A stretch of DNA of 64,000 nucleotides, from NCBI RefSeq assembly GCF_000285495.1, contig NZ_HE610978.1, positions 234,737 to 298,736 on the forward strand. The letters are read 5' to 3'. Below the pieces are notes generated by a model that had not been told where the DNA came from, made no database searches, and saw only the letters and a program-made list of their open reading frames with translations. Of this stretch, positions 9,424-17,736 are shown one piece after another (the first letter of the stretch is position 1; every line of letters begins with the position of its first letter). The position numbers were made by a program, and so were the translations under genes. The DNA is from Oceanobacillus massiliensis str. N'diop (GTDB taxonomy: Bacteria; Bacillota; Bacilli; Bacillales; Amphibacillaceae).

Positions 9424-9551
9424 TTGGAGCGCAGGGAAGTCGACTCCAGCGGGAAAAGCAACAGCTGAAGATCCCGCAAGAAGCCGGTTTTGCTTCTGAG
9501 GAAGCTGAAGCGTTGCCCGCGGAAAGCGACTGCCTGGAGCGGAAATCGGCC
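9424..9551. repeat. GC-rich imperfect-palindromic repeat, copy B (inverted relative to A)
   Basis: It shares with the reverse complement of copy A the ordered blocks GACTCC-GCGGGAAA, GAGGA-GCT and GCCCGCGGAAAGCG, with divergence between them. A 60-codon open frame crosses it, but this is only a by-product of the repeat's GC richness and lacks a ribosome-binding site. It is a diverged relative of A lying about 60 bp away in the opposite orientation. Confidence 0.75.
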
Positions 9552-9635
9552 GAAGCGTTCATCGGGTTTACTGACTGCCTTCTTTATAGAATAAATCCAT
9601 AAGTAATTTGAGATGGCTGATAGAAGCCAAGAAAG

Positions 9636-9731
9636 TACAGCGGGAATAGCAACGGCTGAAGATCCCGCAGGAAGTGGGTTTCTTCCGAGGAAGCTGAGAG
9701 CGTCCGCCGCGGAAATCGGCCGTTGCTATTA
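9636..9731. repeat. GC-rich imperfect-palindromic repeat, copy C
   Basis: A shorter copy in the orientation of B, sharing CGGGAA-AGCAAC-GCTGAAGATCCCGCA and GAGGAAGCTGA blocks. It is framed by a perfect 12-bp inverted repeat, AATAGCAACGGC at 9645-9656 and GCCGTTGCTATT at 9719-9730. These ends are partly matched in copy D at 52.27 kb, so they belong to the element rather than to the site. Confidence 0.75.
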
Positions 9732-9791
9732 TGTCGCAGTTTCTATCAAATGAGAAGTTTAGAAATGACGTCACTTACGAAAAACAGCTTT

Positions 9792-9831
9792 CATAAAAGA
9801 AAGCATTCCACTCTTTATGGAGCAGAATGCT
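9792..9831 (-). terminator. probable terminator of the ccpN-yqfL transcript
   Basis: A stem of AGCATTC with GAATGCT (outer arms 9802-9808 and 9825-9831), extended by an inner CTC/GAG pairing, lies just beyond the yqfL stop. It is followed on the minus strand by TTTCTTTTA. A second small hairpin follows. Confidence 0.55.
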
Positions 9832-9836
9832 GCAGT

Positions 9837-10643
9837 CTAATTTTTTTGTATCATTCGTAAAATGAGATTTGCTGTTTCTTCAACCGCTTTATTGGAAACA
9901 TCAATGACCTGACATCCGATCCTGTCTACGATCTTATTAAAGTAATCCAGCTCCTGATGTATCCGGTCCATATTAGCATATGTTGCCTGATCACCAAGAC
10001 CGAGCGCTTTAAGTCTTTCTTTTCGAATCTCATTTAATTTATCAGCGGTAATCCGTAATCCAATGCATTTCGATGGGTCGACTACCATCAGTTCTTCTGG
10101 CGGATCCACTTCAGGCACAATCGGTACATTGGCCACTTTAATTCGTTTATGGGCAAGGTACTGTGATAAAGGTGTTTTGGAAGTTCTTGACACCCCGATT
10201 AAGATAATATCTGCCCTTGCGATTCCCCTTGGGTCTCTTCCATCATCATATTTCACAGCAAATTCAATTGCTTCGATTTTTTTAAAGTAATCCTCATCCA
10301 GCTTATGTATCAGTCCTGCTTCAAGTCGGGGTGTACGGTTAAAAACCCGCTCCATTGCCTCCATGGTAGGACCCATAATATCAATTGCCTCAATGTCTGC
10401 CTCTTTTGCCCTATCATTTAAGTAGCTTCTTAATTCTGGATCGACCAGTGTAAAGCCAATCATACCATTTTTTTCTTTAGCAATCTGGAGAAATTCATCG
10501 ATGGTTTCTTTATCTTCCACATATGGAACACGCTGAATTTTATAATCACCGTTTTTGAACTGACTTAACCCTGCTTTAACTACCAATTCGGCAGTTTCCC
10601 CCACAGAGTCAGATAATACAAAAACAACTGGTTGGGTATTCAT
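9837..10643 (-). CDS. yqfL: pyruvate, phosphate dikinase regulatory protein family (DUF299) YqfL
   Basis: Bifunctional Ser/Thr kinase and Pi-dependent phosphorylase of the DUF299 family, 268 residues. A nucleotide-binding loop [15 protein letters not shown] lies near residues 148-162, and the N-terminal [12 protein letters not shown] is the family signature. In other species these proteins regulate PPDK or PEP synthase. In B. subtilis YqfL counteracts CcpN and so promotes gluconeogenic gene expression. It lies just after ccpN on the same strand, as in B. subtilis, which supports that regulatory pairing. Confidence 0.92.
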   Translation of the reverse strand: MNTQPVVFVLSDSVGETAELVVKAGLSQFKNGDYKIQRVPYVEDKETIDEFLQIAKEKNGMIGFTLVDPELRSYLNDRAKEADIEAIDIMGPTMEAMERVFNRTPRLEAGLIHKLDEDYFKKIEAIEFAVKYDDGRDPRGIARADIILIGVSRTSKTPLSQYLAHKRIKVANVPIVPEVDPPEELMVVDPSKCIGLRITADKLNEIRKERLKALGLGDQATYANMDRIHQELDYFNKIVDRIGCQVIDVSNKAVEETANLILRMIQKN

Positions 10644-10720
10644 TATTAAAACTCCTCTCCATCCCTCGATAATTACCTATAGAAATTTGGAAATAAGTGA
10701 CAACTTATCGTTGTTTCAGG

Positions 10721-11350
10721 TTAAATAGCATTATCTGTCGTTAACTCTACCAGAACTTTTGTCATCGTTGTTTTTGTAATCCGACCTACTAGTTCCAGAC
10801 CAGCATCGGTATCTTTGACAACCGGCAGGCCATCAATCTGTTTGGTAATTAACTTTTGCGCTGCTTCGATCAATAAATCCTCTTTGCGGCACACCGTTAT
10901 ATTGGGCATTCGCGTCATGATGATATGAACTGGAACAGAGTTTAAATCCTGTTGGCCAATACTTGCCCGCAGTAGATCTTTACGGGAAAGTACTCCTGTC
11001 AAACAGGCATGGTTGTCAACGACAAATAATGTACCGACATCTTCCAGAAACATTGTTGATATTGCGTCGTAGACTGAGACACTTTCTTTGACAACAATCG
11101 GTATTTGCTGGAATTCCTGAACTTTAAATTTCTTTATTTTTTCTGTTAGCAGTTCAGATCCGGTTTTACCAGTAAAGAAATAGCCTACCCTTGGTCTCGC
11201 ATCCAGAAAACCCGCCATGGTCAATATGGCTAGATCCGGACGAAGTGTTGCCCTTGCAAGATTTAGCTGATCGGCTATATGTTCACCAGTTATTGGCCCG
11301 TTTTCTTTCACTATTTCAATGATTTGTTCCTGCCGCTTAGATAATTCCAC
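10721..11350 (-). CDS. ccpN: transcriptional repressor CcpN
   Basis: Represses gluconeogenic genes (gapB, pckA in B. subtilis) under glycolytic conditions. An N-terminal winged helix-turn-helix (about residues 1-60, with ITGEHIADQLNLARATLRPDL) is followed by two CBS domains (about residues 75-200), which bind nucleotides. I place the start at GTG 11350 (MELSKRQEQI), with AGGTGG 7 nt upstream and agreement with B. subtilis CcpN. The frame extends 7 codons to an ATG that has no ribosome-binding site. Transcribed with yqfL. Confidence 0.93.
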   Translation of the reverse strand: MELSKRQEQIIEIVKENGPITGEHIADQLNLARATLRPDLAILTMAGFLDARPRVGYFFTGKTGSELLTEKIKKFKVQEFQQIPIVVKESVSVYDAISTMFLEDVGTLFVVDNHACLTGVLSRKDLLRASIGQQDLNSVPVHIIMTRMPNITVCRKEDLLIEAAQKLITKQIDGLPVVKDTDAGLELVGRITKTTMTKVLVELTTDNAI

Positions 11351-11437
11351 CTTTTCACCACCTAAAAACATTATGTCATACTATTGGTAAATATTATAGT
11401 GCATTACAAAGCAAAAAGGGAAACTAAGTTATACGGA

Positions 11438-13522
11438 TTAGAATTGCTGCTTCCATTCAACCAATTTCAAATCTGCAAAATCCTTAATCAGTACGGATAG
11501 GCAGTTAACCAATGCAAGACGATTATTTCTAATCTGATCATCATCTGCCATAACCATATTATTATCAAAGAACGCATGGATGGGTTCAGCCAATGTTGCT
11601 AAGCATTCTAGAGCCTTAACGGAATCCTTTTGCTGATCATAAGCATAAAAGTCGTTTTTGCTTTGGTTATATTGATCAAATAAGTCCTTTTCGGTTTCTG
11701 AAATAAAGAATTCCTGATTCACTATATCTTTTCCATTGGCTTTTTCAGATAGATTGAGGACACGCAATAATGCTTCTTGTACCGGCTTGAACGCCTGATC
11801 ATTCCTTTTTTCCGATAAAAGCTCAGCCTTGGAAACCGTGTAATCAAACCTGCCAATTTCGTTGTGAAGTACAGCCTGTATAACGTCCTGCCCCACATGT
11901 AGTTCTTTAAGCAGGAAGGCTGCCCGCTGCCTGAAGAACTCTTGAAGTTCCACGGTGGATGTCATGCTCTGCTGTTCCATGTTCACGTTTTGATATAAAG
12001 AGATAACGGTAGTCAAAATTTCCTCCAGAGAGAGCTCCCATTCCCTTTCCTTCATAATTCTCAAGATTCCTGTTGCCTGTCTGCGGAGTCCATAAGGATC
12101 TTGTGAACCAGTAGGAGTTAAGCCTGCTGATATACAGCCTACAATGGTATCCATCTTGTCTGCTATGCTGACGATTGCTCCTGTCAGGCTATCCGGAAGA
12201 TCGCCATTTGCCTGTTTTGGCAAATAGTGTTCGCGAATGGCTTGCGCAACAGCTGGTGTCTCACCGAAATGAATGGCATATTTTTCACCTATTACACCTT
12301 GAAGTTCAGTGAATTCATTTACCATATTGGTCATGAGATCAAACTTACTGATTTCAGCTGCTCTTACAGCTGTTTTTGTCGTCGTTTCATCCAGTTTCAG
12401 TAGATCTGCAATATGTTTCGTAATGGACATAACACGGTTTACTTTATCACTGATTGTTCCCAATTTCTCTTGGAAGACAACCCGCTGCAGCTTCTCCTGA
12501 TAGAAATGGATGGATTGTCTTTGATCCTCTTCAAAGAAGAATTCTGCATCTGACAGTCTAGCACGTAGAACTTTTTCATTCCCTCTGACGACAGTATCGA
12601 TCTTATGCATATCTCCATTCCTGACTCCGATAAAACGGGGCAGCAGTTCGCTATCCGCTGACAATACAGGAAAATAGCGCTGATGTTCTTTCATCGATGT
12701 GATCAGTACCTCTGACGGTAATTCAAGGAATTTATCTTCAAAACTTCCCATAAACACTGACGGATACTCAACAAGGTTTCTAACCTCATTCAGTAACCCC
12801 TCATCGACCGGTATACGGAATTGATGTTTTTCTTCGAGTTCTTTTATTTCTTTTAAGATCATGTTCTCCCGTTCCTGCGAATTTGCAACAACAAAATTTT
12901 CTGCTAATGAATCCTCGTATTCAGATGGTTCATTCAGGCTGATTTCCCGGCCAAGGAAGCGATGCCCAAAAGTCTTGCTTCCAGTCTGCACACCGGCGAT
13001 TTCAAATGGGATAACCTCTTTGCCAAACATGGCTACAATCCAGCGAATCGGGCGTGCATATCGCAGTGTACCATGAGACCAGCGCATATTCTTGCCAAAC
13101 TGGATGGACTCCATAATTGCTTTAAAATCTGGAAGCAGCTGTTCTACAGGTTTACCTTCAATATGTTTATTAACGAAAATATAGGAAGTACCGTTAACCT
13201 CTTTGGTGAAAATGTCATCCGTCGATTTTCCTTGTCCTCTAGTAAAGCCGATGGCAGCCTTAGTCCATTCCCCATTTATGCCCTTCGCTATCTTTTCTGC
13301 AGGACCTTTTGCCTCTTCTTCAATCGTTGTCTGGAATTCGGCCATTTCTTTTATCGATACAGCGAGCCGTCTAGGGGTTGCGTAAGAGGTAATGGATTCA
13401 TAGGAGATCCGCATCTCTTTCAGCCAGTCTGCAGTTTTATTTAAAAGCTGTTTCTCTGCATCATCAATGAATCTTGCAGGCAGCTCCTCTAATCCAATTT
13501 CAAATAAAGCATCTTTAGCCAT
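11438..13522 (-). CDS. glyS: glycyl-tRNA synthetase beta subunit
   Basis: Large subunit of the alpha2beta2 bacterial glycyl-tRNA synthetase, 694 residues, normal length. The N-terminal ALFEIGLEELPARFIDDA is the family signature. The body has the HD-like central domain, and the C-terminus has the tRNA anticodon-binding region. The glyQ stop codon directly abuts its ATG, and the GGAGGAGG ribosome-binding site lies inside the end of glyQ, so translation is coupled. Expression is controlled through the T-box upstream of glyQ. Confidence 0.97.
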   Translation of the reverse strand: MAKDALFEIGLEELPARFIDDAEKQLLNKTADWLKEMRISYESITSYATPRRLAVSIKEMAEFQTTIEEEAKGPAEKIAKGINGEWTKAAIGFTRGQGKSTDDIFTKEVNGTSYIFVNKHIEGKPVEQLLPDFKAIMESIQFGKNMRWSHGTLRYARPIRWIVAMFGKEVIPFEIAGVQTGSKTFGHRFLGREISLNEPSEYEDSLAENFVVANSQERENMILKEIKELEEKHQFRIPVDEGLLNEVRNLVEYPSVFMGSFEDKFLELPSEVLITSMKEHQRYFPVLSADSELLPRFIGVRNGDMHKIDTVVRGNEKVLRARLSDAEFFFEEDQRQSIHFYQEKLQRVVFQEKLGTISDKVNRVMSITKHIADLLKLDETTTKTAVRAAEISKFDLMTNMVNEFTELQGVIGEKYAIHFGETPAVAQAIREHYLPKQANGDLPDSLTGAIVSIADKMDTIVGCISAGLTPTGSQDPYGLRRQATGILRIMKEREWELSLEEILTTVISLYQNVNMEQQSMTSTVELQEFFRQRAAFLLKELHVGQDVIQAVLHNEIGRFDYTVSKAELLSEKRNDQAFKPVQEALLRVLNLSEKANGKDIVNQEFFISETEKDLFDQYNQSKNDFYAYDQQKDSVKALECLATLAEPIHAFFDNNMVMADDDQIRNNRLALVNCLSVLIKDFADLKLVEWKQQF

Positions 13523-14401
13523 TTACTCCTCCTCCTTCTTAAGCATTGGAAAACCAAGTTTCTCTCTTTCGGCAACATATGCTTTTGCAATGCTTCTGGC
13601 CAGGTTGCGGATCCGGGAAATATAACCTGTTCTCTCCGTTACTGAAATAACACCTTTTGCATCAAGCAGATTGAATGTGTGGGAACATTTCAGCACATAA
13701 TCATACGCCGGGAATACGAGGCCCTTTTCCATCGTTGTCTTTGCTTCTTGTTCATACATGGAAAACAACTGGAAGAGCATATCTGTATTCGACTCCTCAA
13801 AAGTATATTTGGAATGCTCATATTCAGGCTGGTAGAATATATCTCTGACTGTCACCCCATGATTCCACTCCAGGTCAAAAACATTTTCCTTGTCCTGAAT
13901 ATAGGATGCAAGGCGTTCTATACCATACGTAATCTCCACAGTTACCGGGTTTGCCTCCAGGCCGCCGATTTGCTGGAAATAGGTGAATTGCGTAATTTCC
14001 ATTCCATCCAGCCAGACCTCCCAGCCAAGCCCTGCAGCACCAAGAGTAGGGTTTTCCCAATTATCCTCAACGAAACGAATGTCATGTTCAAGCGGGTCAA
14101 TTCCCAATTTCTGAAGGGATTCAAGATATAATTCCTGAATATTATCTGGTGATGGTTTAATAATGACCTGAAATTGATGATGCTGATACAGCCGATTTGG
14201 ATTCTCGCCATAACGACCATCAGCAGGCCGTCTAGATGGTTCTACATAGGCAACTTTCCATGGTTCGGGACCCAAGCTGCGAAGAAGTGTCATCGGAGAC
14301 ATCGTACCTGCTCCTTTTTCGACATCATACGCCTGCATAAGTATACAGTTTTGTTCCGACCAGTGTTTCTGAAGCGTTAAAATCATTTCCTGGATATTCA
14401 T
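13523..14401 (-). CDS. glyQ: glycyl-tRNA synthetase alpha subunit
   Basis: Catalytic class II subunit that forms glycyl-adenylate and charges tRNA-Gly; 292 residues. Family motifs include [20 protein letters not shown] and [10 protein letters not shown]. The start is ATG 14401 ([11 protein letters not shown]), 8 nt from AGGAG; a TTG immediately upstream is in frame but badly spaced. It heads a two-gene operon with glyS under a glycine T-box leader. Confidence 0.97.
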   Translation of the reverse strand: MNIQEMILTLQKHWSEQNCILMQAYDVEKGAGTMSPMTLLRSLGPEPWKVAYVEPSRRPADGRYGENPNRLYQHHQFQVIIKPSPDNIQELYLESLQKLGIDPLEHDIRFVEDNWENPTLGAAGLGWEVWLDGMEITQFTYFQQIGGLEANPVTVEITYGIERLASYIQDKENVFDLEWNHGVTVRDIFYQPEYEHSKYTFEESNTDMLFQLFSMYEQEAKTTMEKGLVFPAYDYVLKCSHTFNLLDAKGVISVTERTGYISRIRNLARSIAKAYVAEREKLGFPMLKKEEE

Positions 14402-14436
14402 CAAATGCTCTCCTTTATAACCAATTTATAAAAAAT

Positions 14437-14640
14437 AAGAACCGTCCCTATGTCTACCAACTGATAGACATAGGGACGGTTCTTACCGCGGTTCCACCCT
14501 ACTTGCTCAAAAGAGCCACTTTATCATCTTTGCTCCGGAGTGCCTTTCCCAGTATTCCCGTTGTCCAGCTTGCACTTCCCTGGACTCGCTTTGAACAGAT
14601 AAATACCGGTACTCTTCTCCATCGTTGCAATTCAATATTA
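14437..14640 (-). promoter_or_regulatory. glycine T-box riboswitch of glyQS
   Basis: The minus strand carries the T-box consensus (GTGGAACCGCGG; complement at 14486-14503) just before an intrinsic terminator with a 20-bp perfect stem (14437-14456 with 14465-14484) and a run of Ts. Upstream lie the stem I signatures: GAAGAGTA, consistent with the AG/S-turn side, and GGC at 14542-14544, a plausible glycine specifier. Uncharged tRNA-Gly would pair with the specifier and the T-box bulge to allow readthrough into glyQS. The T-box identity is certain; the specifier placement is my reading of the alignment. Confidence 0.93.
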
Positions 14641-14693
14641 AAATGAAATATGTAAAAATGATACTGCATCCGGCCATACCTGTCAATCGAGAG

Positions 14694-15437
14694 CTATTTT
14701 AATCGATCCAGCTGCTCCAAAAATTTTCTCGATTTCAAATAAAAACCGCCATAACGATCATAGTATGCATTGAGTATCTGTCTTAGGACCTGTTTATTTT
14801 CCGGTTTGATGGAAATGGAGCCGATCCTTTCCAGACCAACTGTAGAAAACAGACGGAATAATTTGGCCAGTGAGTCAGATAATCCAACCGCATCTGCATC
14901 AAGGTGCCTGCAGCGCTGACAAAGCATCCCACCCTCTGCTATCGAGAATGCAAATGGATAATTTGGATTACCGCAATTTGCGCAGCGGTCAACGGTAGGG
15001 GCAAATCCTGCCTTCTCATACAGCTTCAGCTCATACATGATGACAGGTATTTCTGCATCCTCATTTTTGGAAATCCAGGTCAAAGTCTGGTGAAACTGCT
15101 CATACAAGGGTGGGTCCGTTACGTTTGAGTCCAGTAATTTATCGGTCAATTCTGTGATATAGGCAGCATAGGCGGTCTTGATAATATCTTCCCTTATTGC
15201 CCGAAAAGAATCAATGATCTCCCCTTGCTGAATTGTGCTCAGACCTGTATTGACATATACGAAAAATTGGGCTTGAATGAACGGCTGCGTAACTGCAGCC
15301 ATCCTGCTTTTTGTTTTCTTAGCTCCCCGTGCAAGAGCAGTAAATTTACCGATCTTTTTACTGAAAATCGTCACAAGTTTATGTGTTTCGCCATAATCCT
15401 GTGTTTTTATGATAATACCATCTATTTTCTCCAGCAC
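14694..15437 (-). CDS. recO: DNA repair protein RecO
   Basis: Recombination mediator that helps RecA load on SSB-coated DNA, 247 residues. An N-terminal OB-fold begins LEKIDGIIIKTQDYGETHKLV. A central zinc-binding segment has CANCGNP and CQRCRHLD, the usual four cysteines around residues 148-175. The C-terminal helical domain is complete. It lies downstream of yqzL and era on the same strand. Confidence 0.95.
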   Translation of the reverse strand: MLEKIDGIIIKTQDYGETHKLVTIFSKKIGKFTALARGAKKTKSRMAAVTQPFIQAQFFVYVNTGLSTIQQGEIIDSFRAIREDIIKTAYAAYITELTDKLLDSNVTDPPLYEQFHQTLTWISKNEDAEIPVIMYELKLYEKAGFAPTVDRCANCGNPNYPFAFSIAEGGMLCQRCRHLDADAVGLSDSLAKLFRLFSTVGLERIGSISIKPENKQVLRQILNAYYDRYGGFYLKSRKFLEQLDRLK

Positions 15438-15519
15438 TCCGTTTCACCTTTCTTATCTTATTGCAAGGAATCAACAAATCCAATGATCTGCAAAATCTCT
15501 TCAGCGCAATTCGTCAAAG

Positions 15520-15666
15520 CTATATATTTGTATCCATTGATTGAATCGATTCCGTTTCAGCCTGTCCACGCTCTTCATTAAATGTTGCATTTTCCAACTC
15601 TTTCAGTAATAAATAGGTTTCAATGTTTCCTGTCTGACTAAAGATTTTCCAAGTTAGGTCGATCAC
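15520..15666 (-). CDS. yqzL: YqzL family small protein
   Basis: A 48-residue protein found by reading the recO-era gap. GTG start, with AAAGGTGGGG about 6 nt upstream. It begins MIDLTWKIFSQTGNIETYLLLKELE, the recognisable YqzL family pattern. B. subtilis has yqzL at exactly this site between recO and era. It is acidic and soluble. No function is established for the family. Confidence 0.85.
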   Translation of the reverse strand: MIDLTWKIFSQTGNIETYLLLKELENATFNEERGQAETESIQSMDTNI

Positions 15667-15759
15667 AAGAAACCCCACCTTTCTTTTAATTTGAAAATGT
15701 AACTTACTAATTAGAGTGACTCATCTGCTGAATATCATAAGTATAAAAAATTACCAGAT

Positions 15760-16668
15760 TTAATATTCATCATCCCGAAAACCATATTCATACAGTTGGC
15801 TTTCCTTATTGCGCCAGTCTTTTTTCACCTTAATCCACAGCTCCAGATACACTTTGGATCCCAGCAGCGCTTCAATATCCTTTCGGGCGTTTCTGCCAAT
15901 ATTTTTCAGCATGCTGCCTTGTTTTCCGATCAGTATTCCCTTTTGAGTGCTTCTTTCCGTTACAATAATTGCTTGAATCAGTAATTTTTCCTGTTCTCTT
16001 TTTTCTATATTTTCAATTACCACAGCAATTGAATGTGGTATCTCTTCTTTCGTTAGGTGCAACACCTTTTCCCTGATTAGTTCCGAGATGACAAACCGCT
16101 CAGGATGATCTGTCACCTGATCGGCAGGATAGTACTGTGGCCCTTCAGGCAAATGCCCTTTCAGTACATCCACTAAATGGTCGACATTATTCCCTTCAAG
16201 CGCAGATATCGGAATGATTTCCTCGAAATTGCCTTTATCCTTGTATTGTTCAATTAAGGAAAAAACTTCCTCCGGATGAATGAGATCGATTTTATTGATA
16301 ATCAAATAGACGGGTCCTTTTACATTTTTCAGCAGATCAAGTATATATTGATCCCCCTTGCCATACCCTTCCTTGGCATTGATCATGAATAAAACAGCAT
16401 CAACTTCATTTAATGTATTCTCAGCAACTTTAACCATAAAATCACCAAGACGATGTTTCGGTTTATGGATTCCCGGTGTATCGATGAATACCATCTGTGC
16501 ATCATCCGTTGTGAGTACGCCCTGTATCTTATTTCTGGTTGTTTGAGCTTTATCAGACATAATTGCGATTTTTTGACCGATTACCCGATTCATGAATGTT
16601 GACTTTCCAACATTTGGTCTTCCAATAATTGTTATAAAACCTGATTTAAAATTTGAATTTGTATTCAT
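15760..16668 (-). CDS. era: GTPase Era
   Basis: Essential GTPase for 30S subunit (16S rRNA) maturation, 302 residues. G-domain motifs are in order: G1 GRPNVGKST (about residues 16-24), G3 DTPGIH, G4 NKID and G5 SALEG. The C-terminal KH domain, which binds the 3' end of 16S rRNA, has [11 protein letters not shown] near residues 245-256. The start follows CGGAGG. In B. subtilis cdd lies just upstream; here that gene is absent. Confidence 0.97.
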   Translation of the reverse strand: MNTNSNFKSGFITIIGRPNVGKSTFMNRVIGQKIAIMSDKAQTTRNKIQGVLTTDDAQMVFIDTPGIHKPKHRLGDFMVKVAENTLNEVDAVLFMINAKEGYGKGDQYILDLLKNVKGPVYLIINKIDLIHPEEVFSLIEQYKDKGNFEEIIPISALEGNNVDHLVDVLKGHLPEGPQYYPADQVTDHPERFVISELIREKVLHLTKEEIPHSIAVVIENIEKREQEKLLIQAIIVTERSTQKGILIGKQGSMLKNIGRNARKDIEALLGSKVYLELWIKVKKDWRNKESQLYEYGFRDDEY

Positions 16669-16883
16669 GTTGTGTCCTCCGAAACGTTTTCTATTATATT
16701 ATATATAATACTACAAATAATGCGTGCTTTCACTTATTCGACAAAACCTTTAAAAAGAATATCTTTTTTTACAGTACCCCATTGAACAATTATGAAATAA
16801 GTTTCTGACATTGCAGTTGAGTCTGCAAGGCAGCAATCATAATAAAACAGGCCTACTGATTGTTATCCAACAGCAATCCAACG

Positions 16884-16909
16884 ACAAAAAGCCCTTGAGA
16901 ATAGGGCTT
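16884..16909 (-). terminator. intrinsic terminator after dgkA
   Basis: A 7-bp stem (16889-16895 with 16903-16909) is followed by TTTTTGTC on the minus strand. The dgkA stop codon lies inside the upstream arm. This separates the phoH-ybeY-dgkA transcript from era. Confidence 0.75.
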
Positions 16910-17273
16910 AGAAAATTAACGATTCTATTTTTGGCCAGAAAATCAGAACACCTATAACGACAGAAATGACGGCAGCCACAAGCACAGCGCCGGCTGCCAC
17001 GTCCTTTATAACCTTAGCAGATGGGTGTATTTCCGGCCGCAGATAATCAATTGTCTTCTCAATTGCACTGTTTGTGACTTCAGCCGTAAGCACAAGCCCA
17101 ATGGTTAATATGATAATTCCCCACTCCAGTGCGGAGAGATGAAGCAGCAGACCTGTGATGATTACCAAAACCGTGACAGTCAAATGTATTCTGAAGTTCC
17201 GCTCTGATCGCACGATTTCCTTTAAACCGTTCCATGCGTATGAAAATCCAATTATTTTCCGTTTATCTTTCAA
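16908..17273 (-). CDS. dgkA: diacylglycerol/undecaprenol kinase family protein DgkA
   Basis: Small integral membrane kinase; the Gram-positive members phosphorylate undecaprenol, a carrier lipid for the cell wall. Three hydrophobic helices are visible. Family signatures are RSERNFRIH and the conserved NSAIEKTIDYL, followed by KDVAAGAV. I choose the TTG at 17273 (MKDKRKIIGF), inside the end of ybeY, with GGTGA 8 nt upstream, so translation is coupled to ybeY. The frame is open to an ATG at 17324, but that would add a 17-residue N-terminus unlike the family. Confidence 0.88.
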   Translation of the reverse strand: MKDKRKIIGFSYAWNGLKEIVRSERNFRIHLTVTVLVIITGLLLHLSALEWGIIILTIGLVLTAEVTNSAIEKTIDYLRPEIHPSAKVIKDVAAGAVLVAAVISVVIGVLIFWPKIESLIF

Positions 17274-17736
17274 TTCCAAACTCACCCAGAATATCATCCT
17301 GTCTTTTAAACATGATTTCTTCATCGTGCTTATTCATATGGTCATATCCTAATAAATGAAGAAAACCATGAAGAGTCAGGAATGCAAGCTCTCTCTCATA
17401 GCTATGATCATAATCAATCGCTTGCTCTTTTGCTTTATCCACTGAAATGACAATATCACCAAGTGTCAGTGGCATATCCTCACCAATCACATCGATAACA
17501 TCCATTTCACCTTCGACCGATTCCTGCATAGCAAAGGAGATAACATCTGTCGGGGTGTCCTTTTGCCTGTAATTGCGATTCAGTTCTTGTATTTCCTTAT
17601 TATCAACGAAATTGACAGACATCTCAGCTTCTTTTGAAATGCCCTCCTTCTCTGCAGCAAAATCAAGCAATCGCTGCAGTAAATCAATATAATCCGCGGC
17701 CACCGTTTTTGTTTTGTCATGAAAGTCAATATACAT
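17263..17736 (-). CDS. ybeY: endoribonuclease YbeY (rRNA maturation)
   Basis: Single-strand-specific metal-dependent endoribonuclease for 16S rRNA 3' end processing and ribosome quality control, 157 residues. The zinc motif HGFLHLLGYDH with a following H is present near residues 123-138 (three-histidine site), and the family segment RDTPTDVISF precedes it. It begins directly after the pgpH stop and overlaps dgkA by 11 nt, so the three are translationally linked. Confidence 0.95.
   Translation of the reverse strand: MYIDFHDKTKTVAADYIDLLQRLLDFAAEKEGISKEAEMSVNFVDNKEIQELNRNYRQKDTPTDVISFAMQESVEGEMDVIDVIGEDMPLTLGDIVISVDKAKEQAIDYDHSYERELAFLTLHGFLHLLGYDHMNKHDEEIMFKRQDDILGEFGIER

Noticed and set aside
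9420-9602. 60-codon rightward frame in the repeat cluster
   Set aside because: It lies wholly over repeat copy B, has no convincing ribosome-binding site and its residues simply translate the repeat; frames of this type recur wherever such GC-rich repeats occur.
16660-16700. Catabolite-response (cre) site near the era start (GAAAACGTTTC)
   Set aside because: The palindromic centre resembles a cre box, but the outer consensus positions do not match.
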